In this document: positions 22,369-32,595 of the stretch, one piece after another
How the letters are laid out: the number at the start of each line of letters is the position of its first letter
How positions within the stretch are numbered: position 1 is the first letter of the stretch
Assembly: GCF_029784135.1 (NCBI RefSeq)
Contig: NC_073746.1
Span: 282,173,348-282,237,347 of the forward strand
Source: Toxorhynchites rutilus septentrionalis
Taxonomy: Eukaryota; Arthropoda; Insecta; Diptera; Culicidae
Length of the DNA: 64,000 nucleotides
Direction of reading: 5' to 3'
Program-made: the position numbers and the translations under genes
The notes under the pieces: generated by a model
Seen by the model: the letters and a program-made list of their open reading frames with translations, nothing else
Databases searched by the model: none
Told to the model about the DNA's origin: nothing

Positions 22369-25256
22369 CCCAGCAAACATTAAATCGCATAACAAGCGTA
22401 TATATAACATCATATGCCCTAAAATTTGGTTGGCATATAATGCGCCTAACTGGCATATGTATGCAAAAGTGGAGGCCATATACATACATGGCAAATGCTT
22501 ACCGAATTTGTTTGGATGAATATGCAACTTTGACCGGCTATAATAGCGACTTTTGCCATACTCATATACGATTTATTACAGACATAGGAAAAAAACAAAT
22601 GGCGCAAAATATTTTCGTGAAATGTTTATTATAGCCTCACGAATCGCCATTTTTTTATATGAGTATTTATGTTTGTTGAAAAAATGATTGTTTGATTGGC
22701 TTGTGTTGGGAGTGGAATATGAATGTTTGAAATGGCACAGATTGATGTTTGGTGAAAACTGCTCTGATGTGGGTTCGAACTCCGGTCGTCTGGATTATCA
22801 TCCATCAGCTATCTCGCGCGGCTATCTGAAATTTAATTCAACAGCGGTTAATACTTTCGAGTGCATCAGCATTTCATTGAAATTTCAATATGATGTAATA
22901 TGTTCTTTATTAGGATCTAATATGATTCACTGTTTCATGATTTTCTTCAGCATGCAACACGATTCACTACAGTACTGAATCGATTTAAATTATACGCTAA
23001 TACGACACACAAACTGCATCAGCGTAATATACGCATATGATGCGGCTTAAATATATTTTACGATAATGTGCATCATAAAAATGATGTTTATTATACCGAA
23101 TTGCGACTTAATTTGATAATGGTATTTAAAATCGAGTTTTTACATTTAATGCGATTTCAAATATACACGATACATACTTTGGTTGATATTATATGCGATT
23201 ATGATTTATTCGGATTTCTTGTAAGACTTGGCACGTTGTAGCACGGTACTGATTTCGACTATTGGAAGCCCCTCGTTTCGTAGTTTTGGAATTCAGATCC
23301 AACATAATTTCATCTGTGTGGATCTGGGATTCTCTCTGTTCTCCATGTATTGGATGTTTGGCAACGCGAGTGCCGCTCCAGATTTTATATTTGAGCGACC
23401 TGCCATAATGGGCGCTGGATGCGATTCGGCGGCTGTTTTAGCCAAGACACCCACATACCAACACCCCGAAAGACTCATACTTTCCTTTTTTTTGCTATTA
23501 TTTTCGTTTGGATATTTCCTTCAAACAGCAAAGTCTTTCGGCGGGTTTTTCTTATTCTTGAACTTCCAAAACCCGGCGAGCACCTAGACTTGAAATGTGC
23601 TCGGGAGGTTAAAGGGTATCGCCCGCGAATGCTTGAATGCCGGACCAATAAAAACACAGAGGAACTTCGGTATAATTACTGAATGGTTAACATCGTTAAC
23701 TATTACGTAATTCCGGTTCCAATGAATGTCTCGCTAAACTGAGGACCTTGAAACATGCTCCTCCATTCCGTCTTCGACCGTGGAAGAGGCAGGGCGGAGT
23801 TTTTTTTTTGCATCGCGAGTGGACGGTAAGAAGGTACCGTTGGTGAAAGGCTACACGTGCTAGTCAGTGTGCTAAAGTTATTTTTTGTCCTTTTTTTTCT
23901 GTTTTTTTGTTCCTTGTTTAGTTAAATTAAATTATTCAAAGTTTTCCCAAGAAATCGGGAGAAGCTAATTTCCCGCTTGTGTCCCCCTTAAGCGAAATCA
24001 AAGGTGAGCTTCAAGATTCATGTGGCGGATAATAAATTAATTGTGGCAAATGTGTGTTGTTTTCAATCTTTGTTGGATGTAGGAAGGAGCCGTATCCTGA
24101 CCCCACGATCAGAGATTGGAGCTTCGCCACTACGACCGTCAAATCCAAGTTGCCGCGTGAAGCGCGAATCGTCATTCGCGCATCAAAGGAAGACGCAGCA
24201 CGGCACCACTACACGTCGTATGCGCGCTCAACGTAGACGGATCACTACATACGCCTACGGACTTACCATTCATCGCCTGGTATGGAACGACGATAAGGTA
24301 GATTCTCCACGTAAAACCTAGGTAGTGTGAGTAGAAACCTATTTTTACCCTAAAATAACATGCGCTTGTAGGGTTAAAAGAACCAAAGAATAAAACCACA
24401 CACAACTAACAACGCCACACAACAATGCCACATGCAATCGAAGCGTAGAACAATATCGACAGCCCGCACATACTGATCGCTACCAGTTCAGGGTAACACA
24501 AGTTGCGGAATTAGGTTCGATAGGAAGATCGCTGGGCGTGAATCGAGAGTTCCGATGTTCGAAACCCGTGATGAATAAAATAAATTTAACATAAATTATT
24601 TTTCTTTGGATAGAGTTTGTTGTAATCATGCCGTATATAAGATAGATGTTATAACATAGATTTGTGGGAATAGATGATGTTGTTAAATTAAGTGAATATA
24701 TGTTTCCGTGATTAGTTTAGTGTTAATGTAAAGTAGACGAGACTTTGTGCAATTTACTGGCTAGCGGTGTAGCCTAAAACCCGATTAAGTTTCCTGATAG
24801 GTCACGAGCCTAGGGTTGGGGCTCTTCTTCTGTTGTGGACAACTTTTCAACCCCCGCACCTCGTCCTCTGAAACTTCAAGGTGGGTGGGTTTGGCATCAT
24901 TGCGTAGGTTCAATGATGAGAAGTTTGGCATAAACGGGGTGTTCATTGGAAACAACCGTAGTGCCTCTGTTACTTGAATTGTGGAACGCGGACAAACGGT
25001 GTCGCGGGTCCTTCTTAGCGCAGGTGCAAGTCGCGGAGCAAACCGGGGTTTGGAACGAAGGAAAAACCCGCCCTCAGGTGTTGGGTGTCTCATTGCCGGG
25101 CAAAGCAAGAACACGGCGGTTGGTCTCCCTCGCGGGAGTGGCGCTTAAGCCAACCGCTTACCTGCGGAAAACCCTCCGGTCGCGACAAACTCGCGCGCGC
25201 TTTCCCGGCGTCCCGGGTTACAACGTGCAAAATTATACGATTTAATGTTTGCTGGG
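22369..25256 (+). mobile_element. Family A element, copy A4, interrupted by a 2-kb element
   Basis: Ends CCCAGCAAACATTAAATCGC and TTTAATGTTTGCTGGG, with TA at 22367-22368 and 25257-25258. A 1986-bp insert splits it at GGCACGT; the ACGT at that point is on both sides of the insert. Without the insert the copy is about 0.9 kb, like A1. Confidence 0.88.
23237..25222. mobile_element. 1986-bp TG...CA element with ACGT duplication (possible solo LTR)
   Basis: The insert begins TGTAGCACGG and ends CCGGGTTACA, a short imperfect inverted repeat starting TG and ending CA, flanked by ACGT at 23233-23236 and 25223-25226. A 4-bp duplication with TG/CA ends is typical of LTR retrotransposons. No gag or pol is present and I see no internal long direct repeat, so a solo LTR is the simplest reading. 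AATAAAAT-type signals occur near 24573. A DNA transposon making 4-bp duplications is an alternative. Confidence 0.55.
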
Positions 25257-25408
25257 TATGGCATCTTAGCTTTGACGGCTAAGATAGTGATCGCAAAGCA
25301 ATTCATAACAAGTGTTTTTTTTTTGTTGCGAATATTACGTTTTGCTACTTTTTTTTTTAAATACGTCAATAATAAGTGAGATAGAGGAGTTAGTGAACCA
25401 TTAGGCGG

Positions 25409-25655
25409 CTCGCACACCGCAGCAATAAGCAACTAGCAAACTGCAATACGCAATATACAACAGGCCACATATTTTGTTGTTCTTCGCATACCAGAGCAAT
25501 AAAAACCCCTGACATTATGCAAACAATCGGCTTAATGTACGAAACTTGTCAAAATATGGGCGATAAGTTGCTCTTCAACCGACACACCGTGTTGCTAGCG
25601 ACATGTGTTGCTCTGTAAAGGCGACAGCGATATCGTATTGCGTCGGTGTGCGAGA
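25409..25655. repeat. Inverted-repeat (MITE-like) stretch
   Basis: CTCGCACACCGCAGCAATAA at the left and, inverted, CTCGCACACCGACGCAATAC at the right enclose about 250 bp rich in GCAA motifs. No target duplication is clear. Confidence 0.5.
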
Positions 25656-25870
25656 TCAACAAAAATTAAATGGAAAAATGCATTGGCGATAATATTGCTT
25701 ATTGCATGTTGCCATCTGCTAGTTGTTTATTGCTCCTGTGTGGGAGCCGCCTTAGAGTTGAAATAACGGAACTTGTACTCAGGATGTGTAGTTTCTGTGT
25801 TGTTTTTGAAACTGGTCTTTTTACGGCGGCTCGACTGCGAAGGAATATATATAAAATATTTCCATTTTCT

Positions 25871-26495
25871 ATGGCTCGATGTGTGACACCAGGATGCGTG
25901 AGCGTTCGGTCATTGATGCCCGGGCTCGAGTCCAACTCGAATTATGAAAACATATCCCACAAATGATCAATTCCCGAAGAATGTGACCATTCGGAAGAAA
26001 TGGCTTCGATTCTTTGAACAGGACCTAAATAGCGTTACTAATAACATGTTCATTTTCTCGCTTCACTTCAGTTCGGTTTGTTTCATGCATATCGATCCCT
26101 TGGATGTACAATATCGTCAAAAACTGATACGAACAGGTTGCTCCTACTGTCAGAAAGGTCAACGATTCTCATGTCTCGGGAAATCAAACCGAATTGCTCA
26201 CCGAAAGGTTTTGATTGACATAAAGCAAGAGTTGAATCCACTAAAAACATCCGCAGAATCGGTTCATTTTTCTAATGGGAAGAAACATGACTATCCCGAG
26301 AGGGATATTTCGTCAAAGGAAATCGGGAGCAGCACCATCAACATCTCTAATGAGAAACCTAGCGATTCGGCCGGCAAGAGGTATCAGAGAGCTACAGAAA
26401 GATTCAGGAAGCTAAAATCCGAATTGCCGAACCACAATTTCCCCTTGGTTTTGATTGAAAAAAAATACAATTGGATTATCTTTACGCTGCTATGA
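25871..26495 (+). pseudogene. THAP-domain protein, frameshifted
   Basis: The frame from ATG at 25871 gives MARCVTPGCVSVRS, the C-x4-C start of a THAP zinc finger. A frame change near 25945-25955 is needed to continue into TYPTNDQFPKN, IRKKWLRFF and NMFIFSLHFSSVCF. In THAP domains the last part reads ICSxHF; here the third zinc-binding Cys is Phe while the His is kept. The AVPT-like end of the domain is not seen. Downstream the open frame runs to 26495 without a known domain. A TATATATAAAA stretch lies about 25 bases upstream. It may be a decayed host gene or part of a THAP-bearing transposon such as P or Galileo; no transposase core follows. Confidence 0.55.
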
Positions 26496-27248
26496 ATAAA
26501 TATATACATTAAGCTAAAATACAGTAGAAATAAATTAATTTAGATAAATTTTTATAATACGGACCCATGATACTTGCAAAGCTAACACGTCACAACCTCA
26601 CTACTATTGATGCACTAGTCAGTCCAGACTACCTTGCAACCCCTAGACGGTCAATATTGTTGTACAATAGATTGTACCGTATGAAGGCGATATTGAAGGT
26701 TGTGCAAAATGTTGCACAATCGCGAGCACAGACGTTCAACTACATTGTGCAAACAGTCGTTGTGATGTTTTCGGATTAACAGAAAATGTTATGAAACCCT
26801 ACCCCCAAGCAGCATTAAATGTGAAGTGCAGAATTTTCAATTATCGATTAAGTCATGCTTGTCGGGTGGTCGAATATACCTTTGTGATATTGGTCGAGCC
26901 AAACCGAGCCGGAAGACCACGACACCCATCAATGAATTCAACAATAAATTCTTTTTCAACTTTCTTATCACTCATGATAATAACGCGTGCTTGAAATGAC
27001 TAGTTCAAACAACCGCTAGAGACCAACTAACAGTATGTTGCGCGATATTGCCAACAGACGGCACGATATTATCCCGTATTGTCAAGATTTTGAAAATAAT
27101 ATTGCACAATCTCTCAATATTGCCCCTAGACGAGCAATTATATTGCGCAATAATATTGAACATCTGTGGGCCGCTTTAAAGACGATTGCGATCTGTATTT
27201 GGACATGTCAACAAACACAATACAATGTGAAAAATTAAGTTATAACAG
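26496..27248. other. Intergenic, no feature recognised
   Basis: AT-rich sequence with many AATATTG and TTGTGCAA motifs. The short frames at 26567-26994 show no family features. Confidence 0.4.
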
Positions 27249-27604
27249 CCCAGCAAACATTAAATCGCATAACAAGCGTATATATAACATCATAAGCCCT
27301 AAATTTTGGTTGGCATATAATGCGCCTAACTGACATATGCATGCAAAAGTGGAGGGCATATACATACATGGCAAATGCTTACCGAATTAGTTCGGATGAA
27401 TATGCAACTTTAATCGGCTATAATAACGAAAATGTTGAAATTGAATTGCGATCTAATATGAATATATTCATGAATTGTCAACGCACCTAATACGACTTTT
27501 GCCATACTCATATACGATTTATCAAAGATATAGAAAAAAACAAATGGCGCAAAATATTTTCGTAAAATGTTTATTATAGCCTCACGAATCGCCATTTTTA
27601 TATA

Positions 27605-28881
27605 TTAGGCTGTCAAAAAAGTCCTGCGGTATTTCCGCGAGGTGTCGTTGTAAGCGCGTAGTTCTAGTTGTATTCATTGTATCGAGTCATACTATAGCTT
27701 GTTGGAAAGGTAAAGGCGCTATAATATAGTCCTTGACAGTGTTTTGTTTGATTAAGTCGTTCATGAGTTATAGTGTCGCAAATATGGAGCAAAATAAAGA
27801 GAAAATCCGACATATTTTACAGTACTACTATGACAAAGGCAGAAATGCATCTCAAGCTGCCAATAAAATTTGTTCAGTTTATGGACCCGATACAGTTTCC
27901 ATTTCCACCGCACAACGATGGTTTCAACGTTTTCGTTCTGGTGTAGAGGTCGTCGAAGATGCGCTACGCTCCGGCCTGTCGTCGAAAATTGCGACAAAAT
28001 CGCTGAATTAGCCGAGGAAGACCGGCATAGTAGCATCCGTAGCATCGGCCAAGAGCTGGGGATAAGTCATCAAACCGTTATTAACCATTTGAAGAAGCTT
28101 GGATTCACAAAGAAGCTCGATGTATGGGTGCCACACACGTTGACGCAAAAAAACATCTTTGACCGTATCGACGCATGTGAATCGCTGCTGAATCGCAACA
28201 AAATCGACCCGTTTCTGAAGCGGATGGTGACTGGCGATGGAAAATGGGTCACTTACGACAACGTGAAGCGCAAACGGTCGTGGTCGAAGCCCGCTGAAGC
28301 GGCTCAGACGGTGGCCAAGCCCTCATTAACGGCCAGGAAGGTTCTGCTGTGTGTTTGGTGGGATTGTCAAAGAATAATCTATTATGAGCTGTTTCCCTAT
28401 GGCCAAACGCTCCATTCGGACCTGTACTGCCAACAACTGGACCGCTTGAAGGTAGCACTCATGAAGAAGAGGCCATCTTTGATAAACAGAGGCCGCTTTG
28501 TCTTCCATCAGGACAACGCCAGGCCACACACTTCTTTGGTGACGCGCCAGAAGCTCCGGGAGCTCGGATGGGAGGTTCTTTTGCATCCGCCGTATAGTCC
28601 GGACCTTGCACCAAGTGACTACCACCTGTTTTTGTCCATGGCGAACGAGCTAGGTAGTCAGAAGTTAGCCACAAAAGAGGCCTGTGAAAATTGGCTATCC
28701 GAGTTTTTTGCCAATAAGGAAGCGAGCTTCTTTAACAGGGGTATTATGAAGTTGGCATCTCGTTGGGAACAAGTCATCGAACAAAACGGCGCATATTTGA
28801 CTTAAAACAGATGATTGTAACTAATTTTATGAACGAATAAAAATTCAAAAAAAATACCGCAGGACTTTTTTGACAGCCTAA
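27605..28881 (+). mobile_element. mariner element, 1277 bp, nearly complete
   Basis: Inverted ends TTAGGCTGTCAAAAAAGTCC match for about 28 bp, flanked by TA at 27603-27604 and 28882-28883. The length is normal for mariner. It sits exactly at a TA in the family A motif CATTTTTATATATGAG, which is intact in A1 and A4. One frameshift breaks the transposase. Confidence 0.95.
27784..28805 (+). pseudogene. mariner transposase with one frameshift
   Basis: The first frame (27784-28011) gives MEQNKEKIRHILQYYYDKGR and the first helix-turn-helix. Near 27980 the frame shifts, and the second frame runs to the stop at 28803-28805. The second helix-turn-helix, linker WVPHTLTQKN, and the catalytic blocks VTGDGKWVTY, HQDNARPH and LAPSDYHLF are present, so all three Asp of the DD34D type are kept. 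The expected Glu after the first Asp block (GDEKW) is Gly here. Apart from the frameshift the gene is intact, which suggests recent activity. Confidence 0.93.
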
Positions 28882-29389
28882 TATGAGTTTTTGTATTTGT
28901 AGAAATAATAATTATTTAATTTACTTGTGTCGTGAGTGGAATATAAATGTTTAAAACGGCACAGATTGATGTTTAGTGAAAACTGATCCGATGTGGGTTC
29001 AAACTCCGGTCGTCTGGATTATCATCCACCAGCTATCTGAAATTTAATTCAACAGCGGTTGAAACTCATACATATGATTCGATATGATATAACCTAATAC
29101 ATTCTATGCCGTAGGATCAGTCATTCCTGGTTGCCGATTTTATTATTTAAGAAAAGGATCTTTGATTTCCCTATTATAGAAACCAAATATAAAATATCAT
29201 TGAACTGGAATGAATGAATATCAATGAAACTATCTCAATTTTAAATTATTTTCATTACAATTTTCACTATATAATTTGTGTTCTCAATAATATTCATCTA
29301 AATTCCGATTACTATTATAATGAATATAATAAATCAATCTGGCAATCTTGCGAAGCGATGCGATGCAATGTGCCAAATTCGATGTGGTA

Positions 29390-30356
29390 GGGGAAGTGGG
29401 GTCACCCTAAGGAATACGCCCATTTCCAGCGCCCACATACCGATTCAATTCCCGTTTCTCGTAGAATGTTATAGTTCAAATCATTGTTCTTCAAGATAGC
29501 AAACGGCTTTCACTATAAAAATTCAAAATAGTACATTTTTCATCATTAGAAAAAAAAAAAAAAAAAGGGGGAAAAATCGAACTTTTTTTTCACTTGGAGG
29601 TAAAGTGGTCACCTAGTGGGGCCAAAGTGGTCACCTAGTGGGGCCAAAGTGGTCACTCGTACATAACAAGCTAAATGGGATAGATTTATGCGTTTTTTTC
29701 GTCCAAATCTGTTCACATCATATTTGAGATACTAGGTAGATGTATGAAACAAGCTTGGCGTATTCACCTATAGTCTCAATTTGAATTTTCTCATGCATAC
29801 AAAACGTAGTAAGAAACACATAACGTTCCGCATAATGAGGCTTGGTTTCGTTGCAATGGCATATCCATCCAGGGACAAAGCCACAAAAGGATCTTCTTCA
29901 AGAGCAGAATGTAATAAGGTATAGAACATTGAACATTGAACATTGTAAGTTGTTATTCAGCTATGACCACTTTGTCCCCAAACATCAAAATAGTTTCTAT
30001 GCTAATTAATTGCTAAGATTGAACAAAATATCTGTTCACCTCTCCTAGAATATGTGAACAGTTGTCCAAACTGATGATTTGTCCAATATAACAGATTGAA
30101 TAAACTAAATTTCACGAGAAATTCCTTAGATACCATGCGCACAAAACTACGGCCGAATGGCTATCGAGAAAGTAATTTCTGTTTTTATTTGTATTTTGAC
30201 ATGCGACAGCTCTACCGAAGTACAGAGTGACTCGAAAGTCATTAAATTCTTCAAACATAAGATGACTATCAATACGGCATCTATAGTCAACTGTTTAACT
30301 ACCAAATTAGCAAGTGACCACTCTGCCCCCCACGACCAATTTGCCCCCACTACCCC
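29390..30356. mobile_element. 967-bp MITE with GGGG-AGTGGGG ends
   Basis: Ends GGGGAAGTGGGGTCACCC and, inverted, GGGGTAGTGGGGGCAAATTG are flanked by TA (29388-29389 and 30357-30358). Inside are three short direct repeats of GGCCAAAGTGGTCAC type near 29600-29655. No transposase. Confidence 0.75.
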
Positions 30357-30660
30357 TATATATCTAAGATTGGCGTTCAATGGCATAGTTCACTTCGTTT
30401 TGCTGCATGTTTCATTAGAAGGGATTTTTGCCGTTGGTACTTTCATCGAACATCAGCAATTTCGAGTGCTGATATTCAGAAGTACATTTTTGTAAATCAT
30501 TTGTCATTATTGAAGCATTTCATTGACATTTCAATATGATGTAATATGTTCTTTATTAGGATCTAATATGATTTACCGTTTCATGATTTTCTTCAGCATG
30601 CAACTCGATTTACTGCAGTACTGAATCGATTTAAATTATACGCTTATACGACACACAAAA

Positions 30661-30728
30661 AGCTTTGCGCAGTGGCGATATCGTAACCAATGAGGTTTTA
30701 CCGAGGTGCGATTATTGCTAGTTGAAAA
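30661..30728 (+). pseudogene. U4 snRNA 5' end pseudogene
   Basis: AGCTTTGCGCAGTGGC at the start, then CCAATGAGGTTTTACCGAGG and GATTATTGCTAGTTGAAAA, agree with insect U4 snRNA from its first nucleotide through the U6-pairing stems and the 5' stem-loop, with only a handful of differences. The match stops in an A run at about nt 68; the Sm site and 3' stem-loop are absent. It is therefore not a functional U4 gene. Confidence 0.85.
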
Positions 30729-31608
30729 AAATCACAGAAAGGTTGTAACCGAGACACGACCGCATAGTTGACGTAGAATTACGTTAGGTTATCTGTTGAT
30801 TTTGGATATGTTTGAAGAATTACATCGTTAAACTCTTTGATAATGATTCGCTGGCCCTGAAAAGGTCCGTTTTGTTTGGCTGTTCGCTCCACCAGTGTTT
30901 ACCGAGTGATGACGATAGAAGGATGGTAAACAGCTGTTGGATGGTGCGTATCAGATAAAAGATACCGAAGTGAAACGAGATATGACGAAAACCGCACTCT
31001 GTGATCCTAGACGAGATGTCTTCTGTGATATGTATGAGTGAAATAAAATTTTTCTCACTTCAAAAATTTTAGATAATTACCAATACCGAACACAATTATC
31101 AATTTTTCTCATCAGTGAAAACATGTTACATATGTGAAATGGAAAAGGTAATTTTGCTTTATAATTTTTACTCTATGAGTGTTTTTTCAACCCAATGCGA
31201 TTTTTAATTGAGCTAACAACACCTAACATTATATGTAGAGCATATGGGAAATCAATTTTCAATATTTCTTCACTCTTCCAATTTTTTACGCCGTATAAAC
31301 TTTCCTTGGGTGAAAATGAACACAACAAAACAGACAGCTTAAACCAAACGACCTGTTCTCGGGAACACATCTTGGTTTTTATTTATGAAAATTGAATTAA
31401 ATCGTTTCATATATCAAGTCATTTCTAACGCAACTGCTACCATATACAATTTTGCACTTACAATTGTGCTAAATTTTTCACAATACACGATCGGTCATTG
31501 ACATGAAACTTCACGAAGCAAGCAACATTAAAGTTCTAAATTTAAATCTATTTGCAAGAATTAATCGTATCACTTACCTTACTTGCAATACAAAAATGCC
31601 CCCGACTT

Positions 31609-31765
31609 GCATATATTTGCCATGCCGTTTTCCCCCAGACAGCTTGGTTTTGATATCTCTGTTAGGGAATACATTTCGGTAGGAACAAAAGGTCCCCCTA
31701 CTTTCATGTATTTGCAATGCCGATTTCCCCCAGGCAGCTTGGTTTTGATGTCTCTGTTAGGGAAC
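31609..31765 (+). repeat. Tandem duplication, two units of about 95 bp
   Basis: TTTCCCCCAGACAGCTTGGT at about 31629 and TTTCCCCCAGGCAGCTTGGT at about 31724 lie in two similar blocks that each end with CTCTGTTAGGGAA. They are inside the U4-headed insert. Confidence 0.8.
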
Positions 31766-32397
31766 CGCCGCATGTGTCGTCAATTTCGACCAATCAGAAG
31801 TGGGTATTTCCGTTAGAATAGGGGTTGAGATTGTTCAATTGTTCGATAGTTAGTTTCATGACATATATTATTTTATTCAATATTAAAAATTGTTAGGAAG
31901 TACCGAAATCGATTGACGAAAAAATTTCAACAATCCATCATGAAATGACTTAGTAATAAGCGTTTGAAATTGGACAATTTTCACGATGTACTCGATTTTC
32001 GATTTTCAATTTGTACCCCAATATGTTCCCGAAAGACGTAATCCTACGTCAAAAAACGACACACAAACTGCATCAGCGTAATATACGCATATGATGCGGA
32101 CTAAATATATTTTATGACAATGTACATCATAAAACTGATGTTTATTATACCGAATTGCGACTTAATTTGATAATGATATATAAAATCGAGTTTTTACATT
32201 TTATGCGATTTCAAATATAGACGATACATACTTCGATTGATATTATATGCGATTATGATTTATTCTGATTTCTTGTAAGACTTAGCACGTACAAAATTAT
32301 ACGATTTAATGTTTGCTGGGAGGTTAAAACAGAAAAATCATTGAAAATCTGACAAATAACCATTAGAATAGTGTGCTAAATATAATTATCTAGTAAA

Positions 32398-32595
32398 ATG
32401 GATGGAAAATTTTCGAAAACACTCCTAAAAATTTGTTGTGCTGTAGAAACTTGCACTTCTAGAAAGACAGATAAAGTTATATTTTTGTGCGCCATTTCGT
32501 CTCCCCCACGATCATATAAACAGACGAACTTTCATTGTTTTAGCGAAACGAATTTGATTCTTTTAGGCCTCTCAGTATCGGTGTGTATGATGTGA
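32398..32595 (+). other. Short frame with THAP-like start, uncertain
   Basis: The 65-codon frame begins MDGKFSKTLLKICCAVETCT, where CAVETC could be the C-x4-C of a THAP finger, followed by SRKTDKVIF. The conserved Trp, the Cys-x2-His pair and other features are not found. It may be a decayed THAP exon or chance. Confidence 0.2.

Larger units (their letters stand above)
30660..32055 (+). mobile_element. Retrotransposed chimera headed by U4 snRNA sequence
   Basis: The insert lies between perfect 12-bp copies of ACGACACACAAA (30648-30659 and 32056-32067) and ends in a short A run, both signs of LINE-driven insertion. Its first 68 nt (30661-30728) are U4 snRNA-like; the next 1.3 kb is unrelated. 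The body holds an inverted pair, TTGACGTAGAATTACGTT near 30765 and TTGACGTAGGATTACGTC inverted near 32035, and two copies of a repeat of about 95 bp. A relative of the GACGTAGAA-TACG part occurs near 56335. Confidence 0.75.
27249..32320 (+). mobile_element. Family A element, copy A5, with three separate insertions
   Basis: It starts CCCAGCAAACATTAAATCGC and ends TTTAATGTTTGCTGGG. Family A sequence is at 27249-27604, 28882 to about 29150, about 30490-30659 and 32056-32320. Together these restore the order seen in A3. The inserts are a mariner (27605-28881), a block of about 1.3 kb including a MITE (29390-30356), and the U4-headed retrocopy (30660-32055). No TA duplication is visible outside. 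Confidence 0.85.

Noticed and set aside
22688..22978. 96-codon frame in family A copy A4, with a similar 93-codon frame in A1
   Set aside because: The frame is broken or missing in A2, A3 and A5, spans the tRNA-like block, and resembles no protein.
30661..30728. A functional U4 snRNA gene
   Set aside because: Sm site and 3' half are missing, no insect snRNA promoter element was recognised upstream, and a target duplication marks it as an inserted copy.
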